Assembly: GCA_025560025.1 (NCBI GenBank)
Contig: CP048485.1
Location: 2,578,501-2,642,500, forward strand
Reading direction: 5' to 3'
Length of the DNA stretch: 64,000 nucleotides
Origin: Agrobacterium tumefaciens
GTDB taxonomy: Bacteria > Pseudomonadota > Alphaproteobacteria > Rhizobiales > Rhizobiaceae
Shown here: positions 21,184-31,170 of the stretch, in pieces
Numbering within the stretch: position 1 is the first letter of the stretch
Layout: each line of letters begins with the position of its first letter
Program-made: the position numbers and the translations under genes
The notes under the pieces: model-generated
Told to the model about the DNA's origin: nothing
The model's input: the letters and a program-made list of their open reading frames with translations, nothing else
Database searches by the model: none

Positions 21184-21951
21184 ATGTTTTCGCTCCTCAG
21201 AAAATCCCTGAAATCACCGGCCCCAAAGAAGGCGCTGCCCAGCCAGCGCACCGTTGCGGTGGCGGGCAGGCAGGTGCCGATTACGGTCAGGGAAAATCCG
21301 CGCGCCACGCGCATTACGCTACGCATCGAACCCGGTGGCAGAGCGCTGAAACTGACGATCCCGATGGGTCTGCATCACCGCCAGGTGGATGATTTTCTCG
21401 AAAGGCATCAGGGCTGGCTGGAAGGCAAGCTTGTGAAATTCAGCCCCGACGACGGTTTGCGTCCAGATGCGACCATCGATATTCGCGGCACAGCCCACCG
21501 CATTGACCATACTGGCAGCCTGCGAGGGCTGACACATGTCACGAAAGACGCCGATGGGGTGGCCGTTCTGAAGGTCAGCGGCGCGCCGGAACATCTGAGA
21601 CGACGGATAGCGACATTCCTCAAAAAGGAAGCGAAGGCGGATCTGGAACGGCTTGTGGCTGTTCATGCACGTACCGCCGGCCGGCCGGTGCGCTCCATCA
21701 GCATGAAGGATACCCGCAGCCGCTGGGGCTCCTGTTCCCATGATGGAAATTTGAGCTTCTCATGGCGTATCGTCATGGCCCCCGAAAAGGTCATCGACTA
21801 TCTCGCCGCCCACGAGGTTGCACATCTGAGCGAAATGAACCACGGCCCGAAATTCTGGGCATTATGCGAAAAGCTCTGCCCGCACACGGAAGAAGCCAAG
21901 AGCTGGCTGAAACGCCATGGCTCCAGACTCCACGCCATCGATTTCGATTGA
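21184..21951 (+). CDS. YgjP-like zinc metalloprotease (SprT/DUF45 family)
   Basis: This 255-residue protein contains the zincin motif HEVAHLSEMNH (HExxH plus a third His ligand) near residue 211, after DTRSRWGSCSHDGNLSFSWRIVMAP, a block characteristic of the YgjP/DUF45 metal-dependent hydrolases. The N-terminal third is basic with an all-beta pattern (RATRITLRIEPGGRALKLTIP). There is no signal peptide, so it is cytoplasmic. The cellular role is unknown. A parS-like site lies 24 bp after its stop codon. Confidence 0.87.
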   Translation: MFSLLRKSLKSPAPKKALPSQRTVAVAGRQVPITVRENPRATRITLRIEPGGRALKLTIPMGLHHRQVDDFLERHQGWLEGKLVKFSPDDGLRPDATIDIRGTAHRIDHTGSLRGLTHVTKDADGVAVLKVSGAPEHLRRRIATFLKKEAKADLERLVAVHARTAGRPVRSISMKDTRSRWGSCSHDGNLSFSWRIVMAPEKVIDYLAAHEVAHLSEMNHGPKFWALCEKLCPHTEEAKSWLKRHGSRLHAIDFD

Positions 21952-21975
21952 AACCTGCAGCGCGGATCGCCATCT

Positions 21976-21991
21976 GGATTCACGTGAAACA
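21976..21991. other. parS-like site 5
   Basis: GGATTCACGTGAAACA contains the 14-mer GATTCACGTGAAAC. It lies in the short gap between the YgjP-like protease gene and trpF. Confidence 0.82.
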
Positions 21992-22053
21992 TTCCATCGG
22001 AAATGGATGCGATTTGGCTCGACTCTTGTCGCATTTCATGTCAGGTCGCGGGT

Positions 22054-22716
22054 ATGAAACCGGATATCAAGATTTGCGGATTGAAGACACCGGAAGCGCT
22101 CGAGCGCGCCGTCAGGCGTGGTGCGTCCCATGTCGGTTTTATTTTCTTTGAAAAGAGCCCGCGCAACATCGAGCCCGATATTGCCGGCAGGCTGGCGGAA
22201 GGTGCCCGTGGCGCCGCCAAGGTGGTTGCCGTCACCGTCAATGCCGACAATGATTATCTCGATGAAATCGTCGATCTCGTCAAGCCGGACATCCTGCAGC
22301 TGCATGGCAATGAAAGCCCAGAGCGGCTGCTGAATATCAAGGCGCTGTATGGCCTGCCTGTCATGAAGGCGATTTCCATTCGCGATGCCGCTGATCTTGC
22401 CAAAATCGACCCTTATATTGGAGTAGCCGACCGTTTTCTACTGGACGCCAAGGCGCCCGCCGGTTCCGAGCTGCCGGGCGGCAACGGCGTATCCTTCGAC
22501 TGGACCATCCTGCGATCACTTGACGGAAGTGTGGATTACATGCTTTCCGGGGGATTGAACAAGGACAATGTCGCTGAGGCGCTGGCGGAGACCAGGGCAA
22601 GCGGACTAGATTTATCGTCCGGTGTGGAAAGCGCGCCGGGCGTCAAGGATCTGTCCATGATCGACGCATTTTTCGATGTGGTGAATGATTGGTCGAAAGG
22701 CCCAAAGGGAGCTTGA
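22054..22716 (+). CDS. trpF: Phosphoribosylanthranilate isomerase TrpF
   Basis: This 220-residue TIM-barrel enzyme converts phosphoribosylanthranilate to CdRP in tryptophan synthesis. The active-site start KICGLKTPE (catalytic Cys at residue 8), [20 protein letters not shown] and the phosphate-binding [10 protein letters not shown] are all present. The ATG at 22054 is preferred over the frame's earlier ATG at 22003, which adds non-conserved sequence. It leads trpF-trpB-trpA, with trpB starting one base after its stop codon. Confidence 0.95.
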   Translation: MKPDIKICGLKTPEALERAVRRGASHVGFIFFEKSPRNIEPDIAGRLAEGARGAAKVVAVTVNADNDYLDEIVDLVKPDILQLHGNESPERLLNIKALYGLPVMKAISIRDAADLAKIDPYIGVADRFLLDAKAPAGSELPGGNGVSFDWTILRSLDGSVDYMLSGGLNKDNVAEALAETRASGLDLSSGVESAPGVKDLSMIDAFFDVVNDWSKGPKGA

Positions 22717-22717
22717 A

Positions 22718-23938
22718 GTGAACGACGCGCCAACACCCAATTCTTTTCGCGCTGGTCCCGATGAGGACGGCCGTTTCGGCATTTACGGAGGTCGCTTCGT
22801 TGCCGAAACGCTGATGCCGCTCATTCTGGATTTGCAGGCGGAATGGGACAAGGCCAAGACTGATCCCGCGTTTCAGGCGGAACTCAAGCATCTCGGCGCG
22901 CACTATACCGGCCGTCCGAGCCCGCTTTATTTTGCGGAACGCCTGACGGCGGAACTTGGCGGCGCGAAGATCTATTTCAAGCGCGAGGAGCTAAACCACA
23001 CTGGCTCGCACAAGATCAACAATTGTCTCGGCCAGATCCTGCTTGCCAAGCGCATGGGCAAGACCCGTATCATTGCCGAAACCGGTGCCGGCCAGCACGG
23101 CGTTGCCTCCGCTACCGTCGCTGCACGCTTTGGCCTGCCCTGCGTCGTTTATATGGGCGCGACGGACGTTGCCCGTCAGGCCCCGAATGTTTTCCGCATG
23201 AAGCTCCTTGGTGCTGAAGTGAAGCCGGTGACGGCTGGCCACGGCACCCTGAAGGACGCCATGAACGAGGCCCTGCGCGACTGGGTCACCAATGTCGAGG
23301 ATACCTATTACCTGATCGGCACCGCGGCCGGCCCGCATCCCTATCCGGAAATGGTCCGCGATTTCCAGGCCGTTATCGGCGAGGAAGCCAAGGCGCAGAT
23401 GCTGGAGGCCGAAGGCCGCCTGCCGGATCTGGTCGTCGCGGCTGTCGGCGGTGGTTCGAATGCCATCGGCATCTTCCATCCTTTCCTCGATGACAAGAAT
23501 GTCCGCATCGTCGGCGTCGAAGCCGGCGGCAAGGGTCTTTCGGGTGATGAGCATTGCGCTTCCATCACCGCCGGTTCGCCGGGCGTGCTGCATGGCAACC
23601 GCACCTATCTGCTGCAGGATGAGGACGGTCAGATCAAGGAAGGTCATTCCATCTCCGCCGGCCTCGATTATCCCGGCATCGGCCCTGAACATTCCTGGCT
23701 GAACGATATCGGCCGCGTGGAATATGTGCCGATCATGGACCATGAGGCGCTGGACGCGTTCCAGATGTTGACCCGCCTTGAAGGCATCATTCCGGCTCTG
23801 GAGCCGAGCCACGCCCTGGCCGAGGTCATCAAGCGTGCGCCGAAGATGGGCAAGGATGAAATCATCCTGATGAACCTCTCCGGTCGCGGCGACAAGGATG
23901 TCCACACCGTCAGCAAGTTCCTTGGAATGGATGTATAA
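22718..23938 (+). CDS. trpB: Tryptophan synthase beta chain TrpB
   Basis: This 406-residue PLP enzyme condenses indole with serine. The catalytic Lys is in [12 protein letters not shown], and the glycine-rich phosphate-binding loop is [23 protein letters not shown] is the typical N-terminal block. Translation probably starts at the GTG at 22718, with AAAGGGAG upstream inside the end of trpF. TrpA, its alpha partner, follows after 4 bp. Confidence 0.96.
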   Translation: MNDAPTPNSFRAGPDEDGRFGIYGGRFVAETLMPLILDLQAEWDKAKTDPAFQAELKHLGAHYTGRPSPLYFAERLTAELGGAKIYFKREELNHTGSHKINNCLGQILLAKRMGKTRIIAETGAGQHGVASATVAARFGLPCVVYMGATDVARQAPNVFRMKLLGAEVKPVTAGHGTLKDAMNEALRDWVTNVEDTYYLIGTAAGPHPYPEMVRDFQAVIGEEAKAQMLEAEGRLPDLVVAAVGGGSNAIGIFHPFLDDKNVRIVGVEAGGKGLSGDEHCASITAGSPGVLHGNRTYLLQDEDGQIKEGHSISAGLDYPGIGPEHSWLNDIGRVEYVPIMDHEALDAFQMLTRLEGIIPALEPSHALAEVIKRAPKMGKDEIILMNLSGRGDKDVHTVSKFLGMDV

Positions 23939-23942
23939 GATC

Positions 23943-24782
23943 ATGACTGCACGTATGGACAAGCGCTTTGCCGATCTGCGCGCTGAAAATCGCCCGGCCC
24001 TGATTACCTATTTCATGGGCGGCGACCCGGATTTCGAAACCTCGCTCGGCATCATGAAGGCCCTGCCGGAAGCCGGTGCTGATGTTATCGAACTCGGCAT
24101 GCCCTTTTCCGACCCGATGGCGGATGGTCCGGCCATTCAGCTGGCCGGTCAGCGTGCGCTGAAGGGCGGCCAGACGCTGAAGACGACGCTCGATCTCGCC
24201 CGCGAGTTTCGCAAGCAAGACGATGCAACGCCGATCGTGATGATGGGCTATTACAATCCTATCTATATCTACGGCGTCGAAAAATTTCTGGACGACGCAA
24301 TCGCGGCCGGCATCGATGGCCTGATCGTTGTCGATCTGCCGCCGGAAATGGACGATGAACTCTGCATCCCCGCACTCGCGCGCGGCATCAACTTCATCCG
24401 TCTGGCGACGCCGACGACGGATGGCAAGCGCCTGCCTGCCGTCCTTAAAAATACCTCAGGTTTCGTTTATTACGTCTCGATGAACGGTATTACCGGTTCA
24501 GCGCTTCCCGATCCCTCGTTGATCTCGGGCGCTGTCGGTCGTATCAAGGCGCATACGGAACTGCCGGTCTGTGTCGGTTTCGGTGTCAAGACGGCCGATC
24601 ATGCCAAGGCGATCGGTGCTGTGGCGGATGGCGTGGTGGTTGGTTCCGCCATCGTCAACCAGATTGCGGGCAGCCTGACCAAAGACGGGCAGGCGACCGC
24701 CGATACCGTACCGGCCGTTACGACGCTGGTAAAAGGACTTTCAACGGGCGTGCGTGCATCGCGCCTTGCCGCTGCGGAATAA
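23943..24782 (+). CDS. trpA: Tryptophan synthase alpha chain TrpA
   Basis: This 279-residue TIM-barrel protein releases indole from indole-3-glycerol phosphate. The signature [19 protein letters not shown] holds the catalytic Glu and Asp, and the phosphate-binding end reads [11 protein letters not shown] and VVGSAIV. The start at 23943 follows trpB by 4 bp. AccD follows 27 bp downstream, an arrangement common in alphaproteobacteria. Confidence 0.96.
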   Translation: MTARMDKRFADLRAENRPALITYFMGGDPDFETSLGIMKALPEAGADVIELGMPFSDPMADGPAIQLAGQRALKGGQTLKTTLDLAREFRKQDDATPIVMMGYYNPIYIYGVEKFLDDAIAAGIDGLIVVDLPPEMDDELCIPALARGINFIRLATPTTDGKRLPAVLKNTSGFVYYVSMNGITGSALPDPSLISGAVGRIKAHTELPVCVGFGVKTADHAKAIGAVADGVVVGSAIVNQIAGSLTKDGQATADTVPAVTTLVKGLSTGVRASRLAAAE

Positions 24783-24809
24783 GCGCGCGGCCCAGTCAGG
24801 AGTAGACAG

Positions 24810-25706
24810 TTGAACTGGATCACCAATTACGTACGGCCCCGGATCAATTCCATGCTTGGCCGCCGTCCGGAGGTTCCCGAGAACCTGTGGATCAAGTGCC
24901 CGGAAACGGGCGAGATGGTCTTCCATAAGGACCTCGAGGACAACAAGTGGGTCATTCCGGCTTCCGGTTACCACATGAAGATGCCTGCAAAGGCGCGTCT
25001 CGTCGATCTGTTCGATGGCGGCGTCTATGAGGCTCTGCCGCAGCCCAAGGTGGCGCAGGATCCGCTGAAGTTCCGCGATTCCAAGAAATACACCGATCGC
25101 CTGCGCGACAGCCGGACGAAAACCGAGCAGGAGGATACCATCCTTGCCGGTGTGGGCCTGCTGAAAGGCCTGAAGATCGTTGCCGTCGTGCATGAATTCC
25201 AGTTCATGGGCGGTTCTCTCGGCATCGCGGCAGGCGAAGCCATCGTCAAGGCATTTGAGCGCGCCATTTCCGAGCGTTGCCCACTCGTGATGTTCCCGGC
25301 CTCCGGCGGCGCCCGCATGCAGGAAGGCATTCTGTCATTGATGCAGCTGCCGCGCACCACTGTTGCGGTGAACATGCTCAAAGAAGCGGGAATGCCTTAC
25401 ATCGTGGTTCTGACGAACCCGACGACGGGTGGTGTCACTGCCTCTTATGCCATGCTGGGTGACGTGCATATCGCCGAGCCAGGTGCCGAAATCTGCTTCG
25501 CCGGCAAGCGCGTGATCGAGCAGACCATCCGTGAAAAGCTGCCGGAAGGTTTTCAGACCTCGGAATACCTGCTGGAACACGGCATGGTCGACATGGTGAT
25601 CGATCGCCGCGAAATTCCCGATACGCTCGCCAGCCTTCTCAAGATCATGACGAAGGCGCCTGCGGCGGAAGCAAACGCGGTCGTTCCGCTTGCGGCTTCG
25701 GCCTGA
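24810..25706 (+). CDS. accD: Acetyl-CoA carboxylase carboxyltransferase beta subunit AccD
   Basis: This 298-residue protein begins at a TTG at 24810, with AGGAG seven bases before it. The carboxyltransferase core is intact ([50 protein letters not shown]), as expected for malonyl-CoA synthesis in fatty-acid production. The N-terminal zinc ribbon is degenerate: C30 remains in IKCPETGEM, but the other three cysteine positions of the E. coli protein read Thr, Ile and Ser. The enzyme therefore probably lacks bound zinc. Confidence 0.95.
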   Translation: MNWITNYVRPRINSMLGRRPEVPENLWIKCPETGEMVFHKDLEDNKWVIPASGYHMKMPAKARLVDLFDGGVYEALPQPKVAQDPLKFRDSKKYTDRLRDSRTKTEQEDTILAGVGLLKGLKIVAVVHEFQFMGGSLGIAAGEAIVKAFERAISERCPLVMFPASGGARMQEGILSLMQLPRTTVAVNMLKEAGMPYIVVLTNPTTGGVTASYAMLGDVHIAEPGAEICFAGKRVIEQTIREKLPEGFQTSEYLLEHGMVDMVIDRREIPDTLASLLKIMTKAPAAEANAVVPLAASA

Positions 25707-25827
25707 TAAAAATATCTCCCCCCGAAGGCGACAAATCGTTTTCGGGGGATGTTATACGTTGCATGATTTCATCTCGAATGCGGCGGACAAAATGGCCAAG
25801 ACAACGCCTGAAAGGCGGACAGAAGAC

Positions 25828-27171
25828 ATGACGAAGCCCGCAATCGGCGAGGCCGAAAAGATCATCGAAGAGCTGATGCAGCTTCACCCCAAGGGCTTTG
25901 ATCTTTCTCTGGATAGAATTTCCCGTCTTCTCGAAAAACTCGGCAATCCCCACAAAAGGCTGCCGCCGGTCATTCATGTCGCAGGCACCAACGGTAAGGG
26001 TTCGGTTACGGCCTTCTGCCGCGCATTGCTGGAAGCCGCAGGCCTTTCCGTCCACGTTCACACCTCCCCGCATCTCGTCAACTGGCATGAACGCTATCGC
26101 ATCGGCGTTTCCGGCGAAAAAGGCCGTTATGTCAACGATGCCGTCTTTGCGGACGCGTTGCGCCGCATCGAAGCCGCCAATGGCGGCCAGATGATAACGG
26201 TTTTCGAAATCCTGACGGCTGCCATGTTCGTGCTCTTTGCGGAGCAGCCAGCCGATGCGGCCGTTGTCGAGGTCGGCCTGGGTGGTCGCTTCGATGCAAC
26301 GAATGTGATCAATAATCCCGCCGTGTCCGTTATCATGCCGATCTCGCTGGATCATCAGGCCTATCTCGGTGACCGTGTGGAACTGATTGCTGCCGAAAAG
26401 GCCGGCATCATGAAGTCGGGTTCTCCCGTCGTCATTGGCCACCAGGAATACGACGCGGCGCTGGAAACGCTTGTCGCCACGGCGGAGCGGCTCGGTTGCC
26501 CGGTCTCGGTCTACGGGCAGGATTTTTCCGCCCATGAAGAATTCGGCCGCATGGTCTATCAGGATGAGTTCGGCCTGACCGATGCGCCGATGCCGCGGCT
26601 TCCCGGCCGCCACCAGCTTGCCAATGCCGCCGCCGCGATCCGTGCCGTCAAGGCTGCCGGTTTTGAAGTGACGGAACGGATGATCGAAAAGGCCATGACC
26701 TCGGTGGAATGGCCCGGCCGTCTTCAGCGCGTCCTGACCGGGAAGATCGCCGAATTGGCCCCGAAGGATGCGGAAATCTGGATTGATGGCGGCCACAACC
26801 CGGGCGCCGGCGAAGTCATTGCCGAAGCCATGGCAGGGTTCGAAGACAAGACGTCACGCCCGCTCTTCATCATTGCGGGCATGATCAACACCAAGGATCC
26901 AGTGGGCTATTTCAAGGCTTTCGCCGATATCGCCGAATATGTCTTCACAGTGCCGATCGGCGGCACCGATGCGGCGATCGATCCGGTCGTGCTCGCCCAC
27001 GCCGCCTTCGATGCGGGCCTTGTGGCCGCGCCTACATCGTCCCTTACCGAAGCGCTGGATGAACTGTCACGCCGCTTCGATCCCGAAGGGCCGGCACCAC
27101 GCATTCTGATCGGCGGTTCGCTTTATCTTGCCGGAAATGCGCTTGCCCTGAACGGCACGGTTCCCCAATAA
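25828..27171 (+). CDS. folC: Bifunctional folylpolyglutamate synthase/dihydrofolate synthase FolC
   Basis: This protein is 447 residues from the ATG at 25828. It joins glutamate to dihydropteroate and then adds further glutamates to folates. The P-loop is HVAGTNGKGSV, and HTSPHLVNWHERYRI, VEVGLGGRFDATNV and DGGHNPGAG are the ligase-family motifs. The frame is open back to 25690 with an alternative ATG at 25792, so the exact start is uncertain. It closes the trp-accD-folC run and ends in a strong terminator. Confidence 0.93.
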   Translation: MTKPAIGEAEKIIEELMQLHPKGFDLSLDRISRLLEKLGNPHKRLPPVIHVAGTNGKGSVTAFCRALLEAAGLSVHVHTSPHLVNWHERYRIGVSGEKGRYVNDAVFADALRRIEAANGGQMITVFEILTAAMFVLFAEQPADAAVVEVGLGGRFDATNVINNPAVSVIMPISLDHQAYLGDRVELIAAEKAGIMKSGSPVVIGHQEYDAALETLVATAERLGCPVSVYGQDFSAHEEFGRMVYQDEFGLTDAPMPRLPGRHQLANAAAAIRAVKAAGFEVTERMIEKAMTSVEWPGRLQRVLTGKIAELAPKDAEIWIDGGHNPGAGEVIAEAMAGFEDKTSRPLFIIAGMINTKDPVGYFKAFADIAEYVFTVPIGGTDAAIDPVVLAHAAFDAGLVAAPTSSLTEALDELSRRFDPEGPAPRILIGGSLYLAGNALALNGTVPQ

Positions 27172-27201
27172 AAAAGCCCGGCAAATATGCCGGGCTTTTT
27201 T
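27170..27201. terminator. Bidirectional terminator between folC and trxA
   Basis: GCCCGGCA (27176-27183) pairs with TGCCGGGC (27188-27195) around AATA. Six A residues precede it and six T residues follow, giving a strong terminator in both directions for the convergent genes. Confidence 0.94.
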
Positions 27202-27218
27202 CATTCCATAGAAATTGC

Positions 27219-27539
27219 TTATGCGGCGCCGGAAATCCAGGCGGAAAGCGCTGTCTTGGGAGCAGCACCAACCTTGATATCGGCCACTTCGCCGCCCTTG
27301 AACATGGCGAGCGTCGGGATCGAGCGAACGCCGAATTTGGCGGCCAGTTCCGGGTTCTCGTCGATGTTGAGCTTTGCAACCTTGACCTTGCCGGCAAGCT
27401 CCGAAGAAATTTCTTCAAGGCTCGGGGCGATCATCTTGCAAGGGCCACACCATTCGGCCCAGAAATCCACCACAACGGGTTCGGCGGATTCGAGGACTTC
27501 GGACTGGAAGTTGGCGGCATCGACTTTTACGGTAGCCAT
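27219..27539 (-). CDS. trxA: Thioredoxin 1
   Basis: This 106-residue thioredoxin has the redox active site WCGPC at residues 30-34 (C31, C34), the cis-Pro motif [11 protein letters not shown], and the Asp-containing VVVDFWAEW strand. It reduces protein disulphides with thioredoxin reductase. It is downstream of addA (76-bp gap) and may be co-transcribed or have its own promoter. AGGAGAG lies before the ATG. Confidence 0.97.
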   Translation of the reverse strand: MATVKVDAANFQSEVLESAEPVVVDFWAEWCGPCKMIAPSLEEISSELAGKVKVAKLNIDENPELAAKFGVRSIPTLAMFKGGEVADIKVGAAPKTALSAWISGAA

Positions 27540-27615
27540 ATCTGGCTCTCCTTTCAGCTAAACTTTTCCGCTATGATGTGATGCGGGCGCGGCGAAATTT
27601 CAATGCCCCGGTATC

Positions 27616-30600
27616 TCACTTTGTCTTTATTGCGGCAAGGGCCTGCTTCATGGCATCGTCATCAACCGTCACAAAAGCAGCATTTTCCGTGTAGATCAAC
27701 GCGCAGACAAATTCCTTGCCGGGATAAAGCGGTGCGAGGATTTCGCGATAAATGGCAAGCTGCGCTGTGTGGGAAAAGGGTATTTCGCGCGCCTCGCGCG
27801 GCGGCACGCGGTTGGTCTTGTAATCGACCAGAATGACCCGGTCGCCATCCACCGCCAGACGGTCGATACGGCCGGAAACGGCATAATGTTGCCTGCCGAT
27901 CGTCATGGTTCCCATGATGGAAACTTCAGCGCGACTATTCGGCGAAAATGCCGGTTGCACCGCCGGTTCGGACATGACCCGCAAAACAGCCCGTATCAGG
28001 TGCTCGCGCTCCTTGGCCGGCCAGAAACGGGCCGCGCGTTCCGCATAACGGCGGGCCGCTTCTTCCCGTTCATTCTCGGCAAAATCGGGAAGGGCCTGCA
28101 GCATGCGATGCACAAGCCGGCCGCGTTGCAGCGCCAGCGAGGAGACATCGGCCTTTTCGCCGAACAGCGGCGAACGCACGGCAAGGTCGTCGGCACCATC
28201 ATCGATGATGGTGCCCGCACCGGAAGGGCTGAGCGGCCTCGGCAATGGAGGCAGGGCAGGCAAGGGAGCAAGAAGTCCCGCCGGAAGAGCGTATTCTTCT
28301 TGCCCTTGCGGTTCCGGCACTCTTTGCGGGGCAGATGCCGGGCGAGCCTCGGATTTGCGCCAGACAAGCCCCTGCCATTCCTCGCCGTCCGCCATGAACT
28401 GTTGCGGCTGGCAATGATCCTGATTGTCAGCCAGCGCCGCCTTCACGATGGCATGCCAGCATTCTGGATTTTCTTTCTGTCCTCGATAACCGCAAACGAC
28501 CAGATGATCGGCGGCACGCGTCATCGCTACATAAAGCAGCCGGCGATATTCGTCTTCGGCGGCCGTCTTCAGGCGGTCCTCGTCGGCGCGGATGAGATGG
28601 TTGGAAAAACCGCTGCCGGGCAGCCAGACGGGGAAGGCGTCCCCATCCGCTTCGACAAAGCGTAGTTTCGGCACATGGCTGTGGTTGAAGGCTTTCGAAC
28701 CGCCATCGACGACAAAAACCACCGGCGCTTCAAGGCCCTTGGAAGCATGCACGGTCATGATGCGTACTTCGCCGCGATCCTTGTCCTGCTCGCGCTTCAC
28801 TTCCGGCGAATCCGTTTCCAGAACGGAGAGGAAAGCCTGCAGGCCGGGCAAACCGGTTCTTTCATGATCGAGTGCAAAGGACAGGAACTCGTCCAGAACG
28901 TCGCTCGCCTCGTTGCCGAGCCGGCCGAGAAACTTCTTGCGCCCGTCGTGCAGCGTCAGAACCGCGGCGAAGAAGTCATGAACCGTCGCCGCTTTTGAAA
29001 GCGCGATGAAGTGTTCCAGCTTGTTGACGACGACGGAGAAGCGGTTGTTTTCCTCCTGAGAAAGCGTTTGCAGTCTTTGCCACACGCTCTCCTTCTCGGA
29101 TCGCGTGGCGGCGATGTCGAACACGTCGTCTTCGGAAAGATTGAAAAGCGGGCTCTTCAACAGCGCAGCGAGGGAAAGATCGTCCTCGGGCAACACGACA
29201 AAACCACCAAGCGCCAGAAGATCCTGCACGGCGATATGGTCGGTCAGGCGGAGACGGTCGGCACCGGCAACGGGAATGTTCTTGCGTCGTTTCAGCTCAC
29301 GGGTCAGTGCGTTGACGAAGGCGTGCCGCTTTCTGACCAGCACCAGAATATCGCCCGGCTCGACGGCGCGTTCAACGCCTTTCTCAATGATGGTCTGGTT
29401 CCCGATCATCCCCGCGATGCGCGCCGCGATCCGACGGGCGACGATGGTCGCCGGCGCGCTTTCTCTCAACGCATCGAAGGGTGCAGTCCAGTCATCCTCA
29501 TCCTCGGCGGTTTCCGGCGCCACCATATCCCAGACTTCCACGGTACCGGGATGGCCGGCGCGGTTGGAACGGTGTTCGACAGGCTCGTTATCGGCGCTGA
29601 GGCCGCTGGCATTTTTGGGGTCGGAGAAGACCTGATCGACGGCGGCCAGCACATCCTCCGTGGAACGGAAGGACAGTGGCAGACGGATGCGGTGAAACGC
29701 CTGCTCCACCGAATCGACGCGCCTTTTCGTCTCGTCGCGTTCCTGGGAGAACCGTTCCGGCCGGGCACCCTGAAACGAATAGATCGACTGCTTTTCGTCG
29801 CCGACGGCAAAAAGCGTGCGCCGGCCCATGCGGGCGCTCTCGCCGGAAAAGAAATCCGCAGCCAGCGACTGGATGATCGACCATTGCACCGGGCTGGTAT
29901 CCTGCGCCTCATCCACGAGAATATGGTCGATACCCTGATCGAGCTTGTAGTGCACCCAGGCGCCTGCCGTATCGCGGTTGAGGAGGTTGGCGGCGCGTTC
30001 GATCAGATCTTCGAAATCGAGCTGGCTTCGCTGCTTTTTCAAATCCTCGAAATCGCCGATTAACCGCTCGGCCAGAACAAGGGCGCATTTTGTCGCCGCC
30101 AGCATCCGCACCAGACGATAGCGGTTGCGGCAGGCGACGACATGGTCCCGCGCCAGCGTCAGCGCGTCGAGGAGATCAGGTGCCGATTTCTGCATGCCTT
30201 TGTTGATGACATAGGCATCGGATTTTTTTTCACCCTTGGCCGTCAACAGCGCGGCCTCGATGAACTCCATGCGCCGCACGGGATCCGCCTGCCGTTTCGC
30301 TTCCCTGAGCGCATAGGCGACATCGATGACGCGCGATCCGCCCACTTCATCGGCAAGCGTCAGATAGGTATCGAGAGGAAGCCCCGAGAGACCGGGCAGG
30401 GGCCAAAAGGCCGCGGCTGCTGTTTCCTCGGTTTCGTCCCGTTCGATCTGCATTGCCTGCCGCAATCGCGCATCGATGTTACCGAACTGGCTTGCTTCAA
30501 GCAGAAAGGTTCGAAGGGCGCTACGATTGGCGATGATGGCGGAGAGCAGCGATTCCAGCCCGCTTTCATCTGCAAGATCAAGCACATAGGCGAGCGATTG

Positions 30601-31170
30601 GGCGAGTTCCGTGTCGCCCTCTGTCGAAACTGCCGTCAGAAGAGAGCGGCGTGCCTCAGCCAGCAGGGTGGTTGCAGCGCGGTCATCGAGAACGGAGAAG
30701 TGGCCGGCGACATTGGCTTCCAGCGGAAACTGATGCAGCAGCGCCTCGCAGAAAGCGTGGATCGTCTGGATTTTCAGCCCGCCCGGCGTTTCCAGCGCCT
30801 TGGCGAACAGCCGGCGCGCTTCGGCAAGCTTGAGCCGATCCGGTGCCTTTCCTTCGATGGCGGCGATGCGGTCCTTGAGATCGTTATCCGGCAATGTCGC
30901 CCATTCCGCCAGACGGTCGAAGACGCGGCTCGACATTTCGGATGCGGCAGCCTTGGTATAGGTGAGGCACAGGATCGCAGAGGGTCGGCATCCTGCCAGA
31001 AGCAGGCGGATGACGCGCTGGGTCAGAACATGGGTCTTGCCGGAGCCGGCATTGGCGGAAACCCAGGCGGAACTGGCCGGATCGGAGGCGAGCCGCTGCC
31101 GGTCGCTTGTCCAGTCAATCCAGCTTTGAGGCGTGTCCGTGGCAGGCCCGTGATCGATAGGATCAATCAT
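27616..31170 (-). CDS. addA: AddA: helicase-nuclease subunit of the AddAB double-strand-break repair enzyme
   Basis: This protein is about 1184 residues from the ATG at 31170, which overlaps the end of addB by 8 bp. It has a UvrD-type superfamily 1 helicase: Walker A NAGSGKTHVL near the N terminus, the DEAQDTSPVQW Walker B region, and VMTVHASKGLEAPVVF-like motif V followed by YVAMTRAADHLVV (motif VI). The C-terminal RecB-like nuclease has ILVDYKTNR. AddAB resects double-strand breaks for RecA loading. The frame extends to 31281, but that stretch overlaps addB. Confidence 0.94.
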   Translation of the reverse strand: MIDPIDHGPATDTPQSWIDWTSDRQRLASDPASSAWVSANAGSGKTHVLTQRVIRLLLAGCRPSAILCLTYTKAAASEMSSRVFDRLAEWATLPDNDLKDRIAAIEGKAPDRLKLAEARRLFAKALETPGGLKIQTIHAFCEALLHQFPLEANVAGHFSVLDDRAATTLLAEARRSLLTAVSTEGDTELAQSLAYVLDLADESGLESLLSAIIANRSALRTFLLEASQFGNIDARLRQAMQIERDETEETAAAAFWPLPGLSGLPLDTYLTLADEVGGSRVIDVAYALREAKRQADPVRRMEFIEAALLTAKGEKKSDAYVINKGMQKSAPDLLDALTLARDHVVACRNRYRLVRMLAATKCALVLAERLIGDFEDLKKQRSQLDFEDLIERAANLLNRDTAGAWVHYKLDQGIDHILVDEAQDTSPVQWSIIQSLAADFFSGESARMGRRTLFAVGDEKQSIYSFQGARPERFSQERDETKRRVDSVEQAFHRIRLPLSFRSTEDVLAAVDQVFSDPKNASGLSADNEPVEHRSNRAGHPGTVEVWDMVAPETAEDEDDWTAPFDALRESAPATIVARRIAARIAGMIGNQTIIEKGVERAVEPGDILVLVRKRHAFVNALTRELKRRKNIPVAGADRLRLTDHIAVQDLLALGGFVVLPEDDLSLAALLKSPLFNLSEDDVFDIAATRSEKESVWQRLQTLSQEENNRFSVVVNKLEHFIALSKAATVHDFFAAVLTLHDGRKKFLGRLGNEASDVLDEFLSFALDHERTGLPGLQAFLSVLETDSPEVKREQDKDRGEVRIMTVHASKGLEAPVVFVVDGGSKAFNHSHVPKLRFVEADGDAFPVWLPGSGFSNHLIRADEDRLKTAAEDEYRRLLYVAMTRAADHLVVCGYRGQKENPECWHAIVKAALADNQDHCQPQQFMADGEEWQGLVWRKSEARPASAPQRVPEPQGQEEYALPAGLLAPLPALPPLPRPLSPSGAGTIIDDGADDLAVRSPLFGEKADVSSLALQRGRLVHRMLQALPDFAENEREEAARRYAERAARFWPAKEREHLIRAVLRVMSEPAVQPAFSPNSRAEVSIMGTMTIGRQHYAVSGRIDRLAVDGDRVILVDYKTNRVPPREAREIPFSHTAQLAIYREILAPLYPGKEFVCALIYTENAAFVTVDDDAMKQALAAIKTK

